From DAIMFL01 sp964372215 (GTDB lineage: Bacteria; Pseudomonadota; Alphaproteobacteria; Dongiales; Dongiaceae), in assembly GCA_964372215.1 (NCBI GenBank), contig CAYJQC010000019.1, positions 1 to 64,000 on the forward strand: a DNA stretch of 64,000 bases. Direction: 5' to 3'. The position numbers were made by a program, and so were the translations under genes. Below the pieces are notes generated by a model. That model saw only the letters and a program-made list of their open reading frames with translations, searched no databases and was not told the DNA's origin. Positions 7,608-18,743 of this stretch are shown in pieces; position 1 is the stretch's first letter, and the number at the start of each line of letters is the position of its first letter.

Positions 7608-8399
7608 CTAGTTCAGGTGGCTGGCCAGGAAGGCCCTGACCCGGCGATAGGCATCGTCGCCGGCGGCCCGGTCGTAGCGCAGGTGGTAGCCGAAATAGGT
7701 CTCAGGGGCCGCCGGCCAGTCGAAGGCATGGGTGGCGCCGGGATAGATGACCAGCTCGTAGGGTGGCAGCGCGTCGCCCCGGAGCTCCATCGACCGGCAG
7801 CGGTTGACCGGAGTCCAGTCGTCGGCATCGCCGATCAGGACGATTAGGGGCGCGTCGGGCTTCACCAGCTTGAGCGGGCAATAGGGATAGAAGGCGACCG
7901 CGGCGGCGAACGGATCGGCGCGCGGCGGCTCGTTCAGATAGGGATTGGCGATCGCCTCGAGCACGGTGATGCCGCCGTGCGACCAGCCGAGCACCGCGAT
8001 CCGCGCCGGGTCGACGAACGGCAGGGCCGCCAGATAGGCCTGCGCGGCATGGGCATCGCGGGCGCGGATGGTGGGCGACACCGCGAGATAGTTGGTGCAG
8101 GCCTCGGTGACGCCGCGCGGGCCGAACGAGTCGAGCTCGAGGAACACGTAGCCCCAGCCGCCCCAGTCCCGCCGGACCCAATCGGAGTCGAGATCCATGC
8201 CGTCGCAGCCATGCAGCAGGATGACCGCCGCGAACGGCCCGTCGCCGTCGGGCTTCACCAGGCGCCCCGCCAGTTCGACCGTGGTTGCGCCGGTGGTTGG
8301 ACCGGCGAAGCGCACCACCTCGCTCGACGCCGCCTCGGCGGCGGTGGCCAGGACCCCGAGCAGGATCAGGGCGGCGCTGAGGATCGCAAGCCGGCGCAT
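7608..8399 (-). CDS. secreted dienelactone-hydrolase-like alpha/beta hydrolase
   Basis: This 263-residue alpha/beta hydrolase has an N-terminal signal peptide (hydrophobic core at residues 4-22, cleavage near AEAASS). The oxyanion loop LLHGCDG, nucleophile elbow GWSHGG (Ser140), acid in GDADDWTP (Asp193 or Asp194) and His224 in GATHAFD make a complete triad. It uses serine where classical dienelactone hydrolases use cysteine, so an ester or lactone substrate is likely but cannot be named. The start codon is 6 bases beyond the stop of the upstream aminotransferase gene on the same strand, so the two are probably co-transcribed and translationally coupled. Confidence 0.85.
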   Translation of the reverse strand: MRRLAILSAALILLGVLATAAEAASSEVVRFAGPTTGATTVELAGRLVKPDGDGPFAAVILLHGCDGMDLDSDWVRRDWGGWGYVFLELDSFGPRGVTEACTNYLAVSPTIRARDAHAAQAYLAALPFVDPARIAVLGWSHGGITVLEAIANPYLNEPPRADPFAAAVAFYPYCPLKLVKPDAPLIVLIGDADDWTPVNRCRSMELRGDALPPYELVIYPGATHAFDWPAAPETYFGYHLRYDRAAGDDAYRRVRAFLASHLN

Positions 8400-8405
8400 G
8401 GATGT

Positions 8406-9575
8406 TCACTCCCTCATGGCGCGGACGGCATCGGCCAGCCGCGTGTAGTCGTCGAGTTCATTATAGGCCTGGGCCGAGACGCGGGCCCACAGCGCGCCGC
8501 CGAAGGCCATGACCGGCACCTCTATCGAGTGGCCCTGCCACAGCGCGCGGTTGATGGCGAGCGCCGACTCGCGGTCGGCGGCGCGGGACAGCGGCAGCCG
8601 GATCGTCGCCATGGCGCCGCGCAGCTCGGCCGGCGCGCCGATGTCGGTGTGCCAGGCCGCGGCCAGCATTCCGGCGGCCTCGTCCGCCAGCGCGCGGTTC
8701 CGCGCCATCAGGCATCGCCCGCCGAGCGCCTGCCAGAACGCGAGCGCCGCGCCCACCGAGAGCCAGGCCGAGGGATCGCGGGTGCCGACCCAGTCGAACT
8801 CGGCAGCGAAGCCCTTGCCGAGGCCGTGGGAGATCACCACCGGGTGCAGCGGCGCCTGCGCCGCCGCGCGCGCCCACAGGAAGGCGCAGCCCTTGGGCGC
8901 GAACAGCCACTTGTGGGCGTTGCCGGTCACCCAGTCGGCGCCGAGCCTGGGCAGGTCGAGCGGCATCATGCCGGGGGCATGGGCGGCATCGACCAGGACC
9001 GGCACGCCGGCCTCGCGGCACAGCTCGGCGATCTCGCGCACCGGCAGCACGACCGCGGTGGGCGAGGTGACGGCATCGATCACCACCAGCCGGGTGCGCC
9101 GGGACAGGCGCTGCGCGACGGCGTCGACGGCCTGCTGCGCCGTGCGCAGCGGAAACGGCACCGGCGCCTCGACCAGCTCGGCGCCGGCGCAGATCTGGCG
9201 GATCGCGTTGCGCACCGCGGGATAGACGTGGCTGGTGGTCAGCACCTCGTCGCCGGCGCCGGGCGCCAGCGAGCGCAGCACCGCGTTGACGCCGGCGGTC
9301 GCGTTCTCGACGAAGACCAGATCTTCCGCCCTGGTGTGAAGAAATTCGGCCAGCGCCGCGGCGGCGGCGCGCAAGGCGCCGGGCAGGATGTCCTGCATGA
9401 AGCGGGCCGGCTGGCTCTCCAGCCGGTCGCGCCAGCCGCGCTGGGCGGCAAGGACCACGCGGGGACAGGCGCCGTAGCTGCCATGGTTGAGGAACACCGC
9501 CGCCGGGTCGAGCGCCCATAGCGGGCGCAGGACGCGGCCGAAGCGGCTGGCATCGGGGCGATTCGCGGCTGGCAT
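8406..9575 (-). CDS. PLP-dependent class V aminotransferase, isopenicillin-N-epimerase-like
   Basis: This 389-residue protein belongs to the class V (SufS/CsdA/CefD) fold group. The FLNHGSYGACP opening, the aspartate of VLVDAAHAPG that contacts the PLP pyridine ring, and the Schiff-base lysine in TGNAHKWLFAPKG are all present. The HGSYG and NAHKW versions are those of the isopenicillin N epimerase-like branch, whose members are often not epimerases, so the reaction is open. I use the ATG at 9573-9575 (MPAANRPDA); an in-frame ATG at 9611 would add 12 residues and neither has a strong ribosome site. It is divergent from methylmalonyl-CoA mutase and is followed after 6 bases by the secreted hydrolase gene. 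Confidence 0.85.
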   Translation of the reverse strand: MPAANRPDASRFGRVLRPLWALDPAAVFLNHGSYGACPRVVLAAQRGWRDRLESQPARFMQDILPGALRAAAAALAEFLHTRAEDLVFVENATAGVNAVLRSLAPGAGDEVLTTSHVYPAVRNAIRQICAGAELVEAPVPFPLRTAQQAVDAVAQRLSRRTRLVVIDAVTSPTAVVLPVREIAELCREAGVPVLVDAAHAPGMMPLDLPRLGADWVTGNAHKWLFAPKGCAFLWARAAAQAPLHPVVISHGLGKGFAAEFDWVGTRDPSAWLSVGAALAFWQALGGRCLMARNRALADEAAGMLAAAWHTDIGAPAELRGAMATIRLPLSRAADRESALAINRALWQGHSIEVPVMAFGGALWARVSAQAYNELDDYTRLADAVRAMRE

Positions 9576-9695
9576 GGCCCGGGGTAGCAGACCCGCGGCG
9601 TGCCCGTCCATTGCCGGCTGCGCCCGGGCCGGCCGCGTGGACGCCGCGTGACGCGCTCCGCTATACTCGACATCACCTTCGCATGAGGATGGCTG

Positions 9696-11852
<2,157 letters not shown>

Positions 11853-11933
11853 TGCCATTTCCCGTGGAAGCGTGATATGTCGACTGCACCGCCGATGCGA
11901 CGAGGGCCGGCACATGGATGCAAGCGACTGACG

Positions 11934-11952
11934 CCCGCCGGCGTGCGGCGGG
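11934..11952. repeat. GC-rich stem-loop between the mutase and the coiled-coil gene
   Basis: CCCGCCG (11934-11940) and CGGCGGG (11946-11952) pair around GCGTG, 80 bases after the mutase stop. No T-run follows, so it could be a rho-dependent end or 3' stabiliser rather than an intrinsic terminator. Confidence 0.35.
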
Positions 11953-12012
11953 GATGCTTCACTTCGGATTCATTCCGCCGCGTCGGCGGGTGTTAGGCGA
12001 CAGGCCGCCACG

Positions 12013-15000
12013 ATGGATGCTCCGACCGATACCCGCCACCGCGCGGCCTTGCTGATCGGGGCGATCCTGACCGTCGCGTGGCTGGGCGCCGCCGGCTACT
12101 ACCTCTACACCCTGATCGGCTGGCCCAACCTGCAGGTGCTGCTGCCGCACGAGCTCGGCCTGATCGCCACCGGCCTGTGCGCGCCGCCGGCGTTCCTGTG
12201 GCTGTTCCTGGCGTTCCTGCGCCGCGGCTACGAGGTCGGCGCGCATACCGCGATGCTGCGCGGCGAGCTGGCCAAGCTGACCTATCCCGCCGACGACGCC
12301 GAGGCACGCATCCAGGCGGTCAGCCAGTCCCTGCGCACGCAGCGCGACGAGCTGCTGGGGGCCACCGGCGACGCCGAGGCGGCGCTGGCGACCCTGCGCG
12401 ACGCCTTCACCGAGCAGACCAGGCGGCTGGCCGAGGCGGCCGGGCAATCGACCGCCAAGGCGGCCGAACTACGGTCCGGAATCGAGGTGCAGAGCGAGGC
12501 CATCGCCGAGCTCGAGGCCGCGCTCGACCAGCGGCGCCAGGCGCTCGACGAGCTGGTCGAGCGCCAGAGCGGGGCGCTGATGGCGGCCGGCGATGGCGCC
12601 GCCCGGCGGGTCAGCGATGCGATCCAGGGCCAAGCCGACCAGATCGCCGCACTGGTGCATCGCGTGGTCAGCCAGGGCAAGGCGCTGCAGTCCTCGGTCC
12701 GGGCCCAGGCGGACGAGGCGAACGCGGCGGCCGAGCGCTCCGCCGGCCGGGTCGCCGACACGCTCAAGCGGCTGGCCGGCGAGTTCGCCTCGGCGGCGGA
12801 GCTGGCGGTCAACCGCACGGCGGAATTCAAGGGCATGACCGGCGAACAGGTGGCGGCGCTGGGCGCCGCCGCCGACGCCGCGGCGCTGCGCCTGGGCGAG
12901 GCGGTGGAGCAGCAGGGCCCGCGCCTCGACGCCGCCGGCATGGCCGCGGCGGCGAAGCTCGCCAAGGCGGTCGAGGCGATCGGGCAGAGCCTGACGGCGG
13001 TCAGCGACGAAGCTACGGATCGGGTGACCGCGCTCGAGCGCTCGATCGGCGACGAGATCATCGCGTTCGCCCGCGCCAGCGCCGAGGCGACCTCGGCGCA
13101 GCGCAAGGTGATCGCCGAGGACGCGTCCGCCCTGGCGGCCATCGCCGGCGAGATCGGCGCCAGGTCCGACGCCCTGCTCGTCCGCGCCGAGGAGCGCAGC
13201 GACGCGATCATCGCCGCCGGCGACGCCGCCGCCGCGCGGATCGCCGCGGCGATGCAGGCCCAGACCACCACGGTTGCCACTGCGGCCGGCCGGGTCGCGG
13301 AGCAGGCCCAGGCGACCCAGGCGAACCTGCAGGCGGCGCTCAAGGCCCAGGCCGAGGCGATGGTGGCGACTGGCGACAAGACGGTGGCGCGCTGGCGCGA
13401 GGCGGTGGCGGCGCTCGGCGCGCAGCTGGCGGGCGCCGGCGAGGCGGCGGAGGCGCGCGCGGGTTCGGTGGAGCAGGCCTTGGCGGCGCAGGCGGCCGCG
13501 CTCGACCAGGCGGCGACCCGGACGGTCGCGGCGTCCGGCGAGCGCGCCAAGGCGCTGGAGGCGGCGCTGGCGGCCCAGAACGCCGGCCTCGACCAGACGG
13601 CGGCGCAGACCGTCGCGGCGTCCGGCGAGCGCACGAAGGCACTGGAAGCTGCCCTGGCGGCCCAGAACGCCGGTCTCGATCAGTCCGCCTCCCACGTGAT
13701 CGAGACGGCGGCGGCGCGGACCAAGTCGCTGGAGAGCGCGCTGCTGGCCCAGAATACCGAGCTCGAACGCTCGCTGGCGCGCATGGCCGAGGCCGCAGCC
13801 GGGCGGGTGAAGTCGCTCGAATCGGCGCTCGGCGCCCAGGGCGAGGGCCTCGACCACACCGCGGCGCGCGCGGCTGCTGCTGCCGCTGCCCGGGTGAAGG
13901 CGCTGGAGGAGGCGCTGGCGGCGCAGAGCGCGGCCCTCGATCAGGCGGCGCTGCAGGCGGCGGAGGCGGCGGCGGCGCGGGCGCGCTCGACCGAAGAGGC
14001 ATTGACCGGACAAGGCGCCGCCCTCGACCAGAGCGCCGCCCATGCCGGCGAACGGCTGCGCGAGACGGTGCGCCAGCTCGACGGCGTGATCGGTGCCGCG
14101 ACCACGGCGGCTTCCGAGCGGGCCCAGGCGCTGGCCGCCGCGCTCGGGCGCCAGGGCGAGGCGCTCGAAGTCGCCGCCAACCGGGGCAGCGAGCGGTTCC
14201 GCGGCTCGGTCACCATGCTGGTCGCCGAGATCGCCGGCGCCAGCGACGCCGCGGCCCAGCGCAGCGCCGGGCTCGAATCGGCGGTGCGCGCCCAGGCCCA
14301 GGCGCTCGAGGCGGCGAGCGAGGCGGCGGCCGAGAAGTTCCGCGAGGCGCTCGGCCGCCAGGGCGAGTCGATCGGCGCCGCCATGCAGAAGGTGACCGAG
14401 GACGGCGCGACGCTGGCGAGCGCGGTGCACAGCCAGGCCGATCGGCTGGGCGAGGCCGCCGAATCGGCGGCCAGCGCGTTCCGCCAGGCGCTGGCGCTGC
14501 AGGCCGGCGAGATGCAGCGGGCGAGCGCGGCGACCCTCGAGGAAAGCGCGCGCGCCCAGGCGTCGGCGCGCGCCCAGGGCGAGGAGCTGGTCGCCGCCAT
14601 GCGGCTGGCGGCCCAGGGCTTCCGCGCCGCGCTCAAGGAACAGGCGGTCGAGGTCGCCAGCGTCTCGCGCCTGGTGGTGGAGCAGGCGCAGACCCTGAAG
14701 GCGGCGATGCGCGCCCAGTCGCGCGAGCTCGAGACCGCCGCCGAGCAGGCGGCGGGCGGCATCCGCCAGCAGCTCGGCGAGCAGAGCGCCGCGATCGCCG
14801 GGATCTTCGACGACCTCGCCCAGCGCAGCGAGAAGATCGAGGAGATGGGCAAGCATCAGGCGACCATGCTGGCCAAGGCGTCGGAGCAGGCCGCGGTGGT
14901 CGCCGTCGCCATGCGCGAGACCCTGCAGAAGCAGAGCCGGGCGCTGACCGAGGCCGCGGCCGAGGCGAGCGCCAAGGCCGAGGAGACCGGCGCGGCGCTG

Positions 15001-16716
15001 GAGCGGCGCGTCGATCAGGTCTCGGCCGGCCTGACCCGCACCGTCGAGGACAACGCCGCGGCGCTGGCCGAGGCGGCGCGCCGGGCGGCCGCCGATGCGG
15101 AGCGCGTCGCCGCCGCCTTCACTGGCGAGCGCGAGGCGCTCGCCCGCGCGGTCTCCGAGGCCGGCAGCGGCGTCGAGTCCGTGCATGCCGGACTCGGGCG
15201 GCACATGGCCGAGCTCGACGCGGCGATGGCGCGGATCGCCGCCGAGGCCGGCCAGACCGGGGCCACGTTCCGCGACGAGGCCGCGCGGCTGGTGGCGTCG
15301 GCCGGCGATGCGAAGGCGGCGGCGGTGGAGCTGTCCGCCGACCTCGCCCGCGAATCCGGCGTGCTCAGCAGCGCGGCCGATCACGCCAGGCAGCGCGCCG
15401 CCGAATTGCACGAGATCGTGCAGCAGCAGAGCGAGGAGCTGCGCAACGCCGCCGACCTGGTGATCGGCCGGACCGAGGAAATGGCGACGGCGCTGCGCCT
15501 GCGCGGCGAGGAGCTGGACCGCCTGGCCGAGGGCGCCGAGCAGCGCCTGGCCCAGACCGGCACGGCGGTGCGCGGCGAGATCGAGTCCCTGGGCGGCGCG
15601 GCCGACATCGCGCTGGCGCGCGCCGAGACGGTCGGCGATGCGTTCCAGCGCCAGGCCGAGGAGCTCCAGGCGGTGGCGGCCGACCGCGCCGAGCGGGTCG
15701 AGGAGGTGCGCCGCGCGGTGGCGGCGCTCGAGGCGGAGCTATCGGCGGCGGCGGCCACCGCCACCCGCGAGGCCCACCAGGTGACCCAGAGTTTTCGCGC
15801 CGACGCCGCGGCGATGCTGCAGGCCGCCAAGGAATCGGCGGAGCAGGCGGCCAATGTCCGCGCGCTCACCCAGAAGCAGATGCAGGAGGTGGCGGCGCTG
15901 TCCAGCCACGTCGCCCAGCTCGCCGAGCGGATGCGCGAGAGCCTGCGCGGCCAGGCCGAGGAGCTGGGCGGCGCGATGCGGGCGGCCGGCAGCGACGGCG
16001 CCGCGCTGCGCCAGGAGCTGGCCAAGCAGGCGGCGGATCTGCGCGCCGCCGCCGAGCAGGTCCATCAGCGCCTGGCGGGCGTCGGCCAGGCGGTCGATGC
16101 CCGGGCCGGCACGCTGATGGCCGCTGCCGACAAGGCGCTGGTCCGCGCCACCGATCTCGGCGCCATCCTCGACCGCCATACCGGGGCGCTGTCCGGCGCG
16201 GTCGAGCACGCCATGGTCGAGGCCGCCGCGCTCGGCGCCCGGCTGCGCGGCGAGCTCGACCATCTGAGCGAGGCGACGGTCAACGCGACCACCCAGGTGA
16301 AGCGCCTGAAGGACGCCCAGGTGAAGGCCGGCCGCGACGCCTTCCTGCGCACCGCCACCAAGATGGTCGACGAGTTGAACACCCTGTCGGCCGACATCCA
16401 CACCCTGCTCGATGCCGACCTGCCCGAGGATGTCTGGCGCAGCTATCAGCGCGGCGACAAGTCGATCTTCGCGCGCCGCCTGTTCCGCCTCAAGGACAGC
16501 TACATGATCCCGGCGCTCGAACAGCGCTACCGCCGCGACGACGCCTTCCGCCAGATGGTGACCAGCTACATGAACCGCTTCGAGGAGCTGCTGGCCCAGG
16601 CCAGCGAGGCGGATCCGGAGAGCACGCTGAACGCCACCTTCATCACCGCCGACATCGGCAAGCTCTATCTGATCATGTCGCGCAGCCTAGGCCGCGGCGC
16701 AGCCGCGGCCCAATGA
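12013..16716 (+). CDS. giant membrane-anchored coiled-coil protein, TipN/GPR-like polarity factor (inferred)
   Basis: This is a 1567-residue protein. Two hydrophobic segments near the N-terminus (about 12-32 and 50-70) anchor it in the inner membrane. Almost everything from about 80 to 1420 is Ala/Glu/Gln/Arg-rich, near-continuous helix with apolipoprotein-like repeats, including six 29-residue units at 497-670. A distinct, more complex C-terminal domain (about 1425-1567) contains TTQVKRLKDAQ, DLPEDVWRSYQRGDKSIFA and FITADIGKLYLIMSRSLGR. Two N-terminal membrane helices, a huge coiled coil and a polar-growth or polarity role define Caulobacter TipN and Agrobacterium Growth Pole Ring protein; this layout matches, but membership is inference because coiled coils attract false similarity. 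Ala codons dominate and no frameshift is seen. The Atm1-type exporter starts 79 bases after the stop, across a tandem repeat. Confidence 0.8.
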   Translation: MDAPTDTRHRAALLIGAILTVAWLGAAGYYLYTLIGWPNLQVLLPHELGLIATGLCAPPAFLWLFLAFLRRGYEVGAHTAMLRGELAKLTYPADDAEARIQAVSQSLRTQRDELLGATGDAEAALATLRDAFTEQTRRLAEAAGQSTAKAAELRSGIEVQSEAIAELEAALDQRRQALDELVERQSGALMAAGDGAARRVSDAIQGQADQIAALVHRVVSQGKALQSSVRAQADEANAAAERSAGRVADTLKRLAGEFASAAELAVNRTAEFKGMTGEQVAALGAAADAAALRLGEAVEQQGPRLDAAGMAAAAKLAKAVEAIGQSLTAVSDEATDRVTALERSIGDEIIAFARASAEATSAQRKVIAEDASALAAIAGEIGARSDALLVRAEERSDAIIAAGDAAAARIAAAMQAQTTTVATAAGRVAEQAQATQANLQAALKAQAEAMVATGDKTVARWREAVAALGAQLAGAGEAAEARAGSVEQALAAQAAALDQAATRTVAASGERAKALEAALAAQNAGLDQTAAQTVAASGERTKALEAALAAQNAGLDQSASHVIETAAARTKSLESALLAQNTELERSLARMAEAAAGRVKSLESALGAQGEGLDHTAARAAAAAAARVKALEEALAAQSAALDQAALQAAEAAAARARSTEEALTGQGAALDQSAAHAGERLRETVRQLDGVIGAATTAASERAQALAAALGRQGEALEVAANRGSERFRGSVTMLVAEIAGASDAAAQRSAGLESAVRAQAQALEAASEAAAEKFREALGRQGESIGAAMQKVTEDGATLASAVHSQADRLGEAAESAASAFRQALALQAGEMQRASAATLEESARAQASARAQGEELVAAMRLAAQGFRAALKEQAVEVASVSRLVVEQAQTLKAAMRAQSRELETAAEQAAGGIRQQLGEQSAAIAGIFDDLAQRSEKIEEMGKHQATMLAKASEQAAVVAVAMRETLQKQSRALTEAAAEASAKAEETGAALERRVDQVSAGLTRTVEDNAAALAEAARRAAADAERVAAAFTGEREALARAVSEAGSGVESVHAGLGRHMAELDAAMARIAAEAGQTGATFRDEAARLVASAGDAKAAAVELSADLARESGVLSSAADHARQRAAELHEIVQQQSEELRNAADLVIGRTEEMATALRLRGEELDRLAEGAEQRLAQTGTAVRGEIESLGGAADIALARAETVGDAFQRQAEELQAVAADRAERVEEVRRAVAALEAELSAAAATATREAHQVTQSFRADAAAMLQAAKESAEQAANVRALTQKQMQEVAALSSHVAQLAERMRESLRGQAEELGGAMRAAGSDGAALRQELAKQAADLRAAAEQVHQRLAGVGQAVDARAGTLMAAADKALVRATDLGAILDRHTGALSGAVEHAMVEAAALGARLRGELDHLSEATVNATTQVKRLKDAQVKAGRDAFLRTATKMVDELNTLSADIHTLLDADLPEDVWRSYQRGDKSIFARRLFRLKDSYMIPALEQRYRRDDAFRQMVTSYMNRFEELLAQASEADPESTLNATFITADIGKLYLIMSRSLGRGAAAAQ
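13501..14022 (+). repeat. six tandem 87-bp (29-residue) units inside the coiled-coil gene
   Basis: Each unit starts LDQ/LER/LDH and contains an (A/T)K(A/S)LE(A/S)AL core followed by AQ. Units 1 and 2 (13501-13587 and 13588-13674) are nearly identical at the protein level; later units diverge. A 29-residue period fits an 11+11+7 coiled-coil pattern, which would give a nearly straight bundle (inference). Confidence 0.75.
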
Positions 16717-16775
16717 CCAAGATTCTGCGGCGCAGCCGCGGCCCAATGATCAGGATTCTGCGGCGCAGTCGCGGC
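16694..16775 (+). repeat. 33-bp tandem repeat, about 2.5 copies, spanning the coiled-coil stop codon
   Basis: Copies lie at 16694-16726, 16727-16759 and, partially, 16760-16775. Copies 1 and 2 differ at only two positions. Each contains a palindrome of the type GCCGCGG-CGCAG-CCGCGGC. The stop codon (16714-16716) falls in copy 1, so the remaining copies are in the 79-base spacer before the ABC exporter start and would form consecutive hairpins in the mRNA. Confidence 0.85.
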
Positions 16776-16795
16776 GTGCCGGCGGGGCGCCGGGC

Positions 16796-18643
16796 ATGAG
16801 CCCGCCCGGCCGTGCCGCCGGCAAGCCATCGCCCGCCGTCGCCGGCCTGCCGAAGGTCGGCCAGCGTGCCGCGTTCGCCGCGCTGCTGCCCTATCTGTGG
16901 CCGCAGGGCGAAACCGCGCTGCGGGCGCGGGTGGTCGCGGCCGTCGCCTGCCTGGTGATCGCCAAGCTCGCCAATGTCTACATCCCCATCCTGTTCAAGG
17001 GCATGGTCGACGCGCTCGGCAAGCCGGGAACCCTGGCGATCGTTGTGCCGGTCGGGCTGCTGGTCGCCTATGGCCTCGCCCGCATCATGTCCCAGGGCTT
17101 CGCCGAGCTGCGCGACGGCATCTTCGCCAAGGTGGCGCAGCGCGCGATCCGGCGCATCGCGCTCATCACCTTCCGGCACCTGCATCACCTGTCGCTCAGG
17201 TTTCATCTCGATCGCCAGACCGGCGGGCTGACCCGCGCGATCGAGCGTGGCGCCAAGGGCATCGAGTTCCTGCTGACCTTCCTGCTGTTCAACGTGGTGC
17301 CGACCTTGCTGGAAATCGGCCTGGTCTGCATCATCCTGTGGCGGCTCTACGATTTCTGGTACGCCGCGGTCACCTTCGTCACCATCGCCGGCTACATCTG
17401 GTACACCTTCGGCGTCACCGAATGGCGCATCAAGTTCCGCCGCCGGATGAACGAGACCGACAGCGAGGCCAACACCAAGGCGGTCGATTCCCTGCTGAAC
17501 TACGAGACGGTGAAGTATTTCGGCAACGAGGACCACGAGGCGCGGCGCTACGACGTGGCGCTCGCCGGCTACGAGACGGCGGCGGTGAAAAGCCGCACCA
17601 GCCTGTCGGCGCTCAATGTCGGCCAGGCCGGGATCATCGCCGCCGGCGTCACGCTGATCATGCTGATGGCGGCCAACGGCGTCGCCGCCGGCCGCATGAC
17701 CATCGGCGACTTCGTGCTGGTGAACGCCTATCTGATCCAGCTCTACATGCCGCTCAACTTCCTCGGCACGGTCTATCGCGAGATCCGCCAGTCCCTGATC
17801 GACATGGAGACCATGTTCGCGCTGCTGCGGGTCGACGTCGAGGTCGAGGACAAGCCCGGCGCACCGGCGCTCGACGTGCGCGAGGGCCGCGTCGTCTTCG
17901 AGGACGTGTCGTTCGGCTACGATGCCCGCCGGCCGATCCTCGAGGGCGTCGGCTTCGAGGTCGGGCCGGGCAAGACCGTCGCCATCGTCGGCCCGTCGGG
18001 CGCCGGCAAGTCGACCATCTCGCGCCTCCTGTTCCGGTTCTACGACGTCTCCGGCGGCCGCATCGCCATCGACGGCCAGGACATCCGGGGCGTGACGCAA
18101 GGCTCGTTGCGCGCCGCCATCGGCATCGTTCCCCAGGACACCGTGCTGTTCAACGACACGGTCTACTACAACATCGCCTATGGCCGGCCCGACGCGGGCC
18201 GGGACGAGGTCGAGCAGGCGGCGCGCCACGCCCGCATCCACGACTTCGTCGTCGCATTGCCCGACGGCTACGAGACCAAGGTGGGCGAGCGCGGCCTGAA
18301 GCTGTCGGGCGGCGAGAAGCAGCGCGTGGCGATCGCCCGCACCATCCTGAAACGGCCGCAGATCCTGCTGTTCGACGAGGCGACCTCGGCGCTCGATACC
18401 CACACCGAGAAGGAAATCCAGAAGAGCCTGCGCGAGGTCTCGGCCGACCGCACCACCCTCATCATCGCCCATCGCCTGTCGACGGTGATCCACGCCGACG
18501 AGATCCTGGTGCTCGAGGCCGGCCGCGTGGTCGAGCGCGGCCGCCACGCCGACCTGTTGCGCGCCGGCGGTCCGTACGCCGCCATGTGGCGGAGGCAACA
18601 GGAAGCCGCCGCCGAGGAAGCGCGGCTGGTCGAGGCGCTGTAG
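16796..18643 (+). CDS. Atm1/HMT1-type ABC exporter (fused permease-ATPase)
   Basis: This 615-residue half-transporter has six membrane helices (about residues 40-340) followed by a nucleotide-binding domain. Walker A is GPSGAGKST (399-407), the ABC signature is LSGGEKQRVAIAR, Walker B is ILLFDEATSALD, and the switch His is in IIAHRLSTV. The membrane domain contains LNYETVKYFGNEDHE, a hallmark of the mitochondrial Atm1/ABCB7 and bacterial Atm1 branch, which exports glutathione-linked compounds and is tied to metal resistance and Fe-S supply. It should act as a homodimer in the inner membrane. The ATG at 16796 lies 79 bases after the coiled-coil gene, separated by the tandem repeats. Confidence 0.93.
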   Translation: MSPPGRAAGKPSPAVAGLPKVGQRAAFAALLPYLWPQGETALRARVVAAVACLVIAKLANVYIPILFKGMVDALGKPGTLAIVVPVGLLVAYGLARIMSQGFAELRDGIFAKVAQRAIRRIALITFRHLHHLSLRFHLDRQTGGLTRAIERGAKGIEFLLTFLLFNVVPTLLEIGLVCIILWRLYDFWYAAVTFVTIAGYIWYTFGVTEWRIKFRRRMNETDSEANTKAVDSLLNYETVKYFGNEDHEARRYDVALAGYETAAVKSRTSLSALNVGQAGIIAAGVTLIMLMAANGVAAGRMTIGDFVLVNAYLIQLYMPLNFLGTVYREIRQSLIDMETMFALLRVDVEVEDKPGAPALDVREGRVVFEDVSFGYDARRPILEGVGFEVGPGKTVAIVGPSGAGKSTISRLLFRFYDVSGGRIAIDGQDIRGVTQGSLRAAIGIVPQDTVLFNDTVYYNIAYGRPDAGRDEVEQAARHARIHDFVVALPDGYETKVGERGLKLSGGEKQRVAIARTILKRPQILLFDEATSALDTHTEKEIQKSLREVSADRTTLIIAHRLSTVIHADEILVLEAGRVVERGRHADLLRAGGPYAAMWRRQQEAAAEEARLVEAL

Positions 18644-18743
18644 GAGTGTCGGCCGTCGACTGCCGCATCGACCGGGCGGCGAAGCCGGTTCCAATCCTGA
18701 CCGGCTTCGACCAGCATGCGCGCAGGATCAACGGAGGCATGAC

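Noticed and set aside
12282..15411. Long open frames on both strands overlapping the giant coiled-coil gene
   Set aside because: They mirror the GC-rich repetitive codons of the coiled coil; only the plus frame from 12013 has membrane helices, a start and a plausible C-terminal domain.
16694..16775. Tandem repeats considered as a CRISPR array
   Set aside because: Units are directly adjacent without unique spacers, GC-rich and only about 2.5 copies; no cas genes are in the window.
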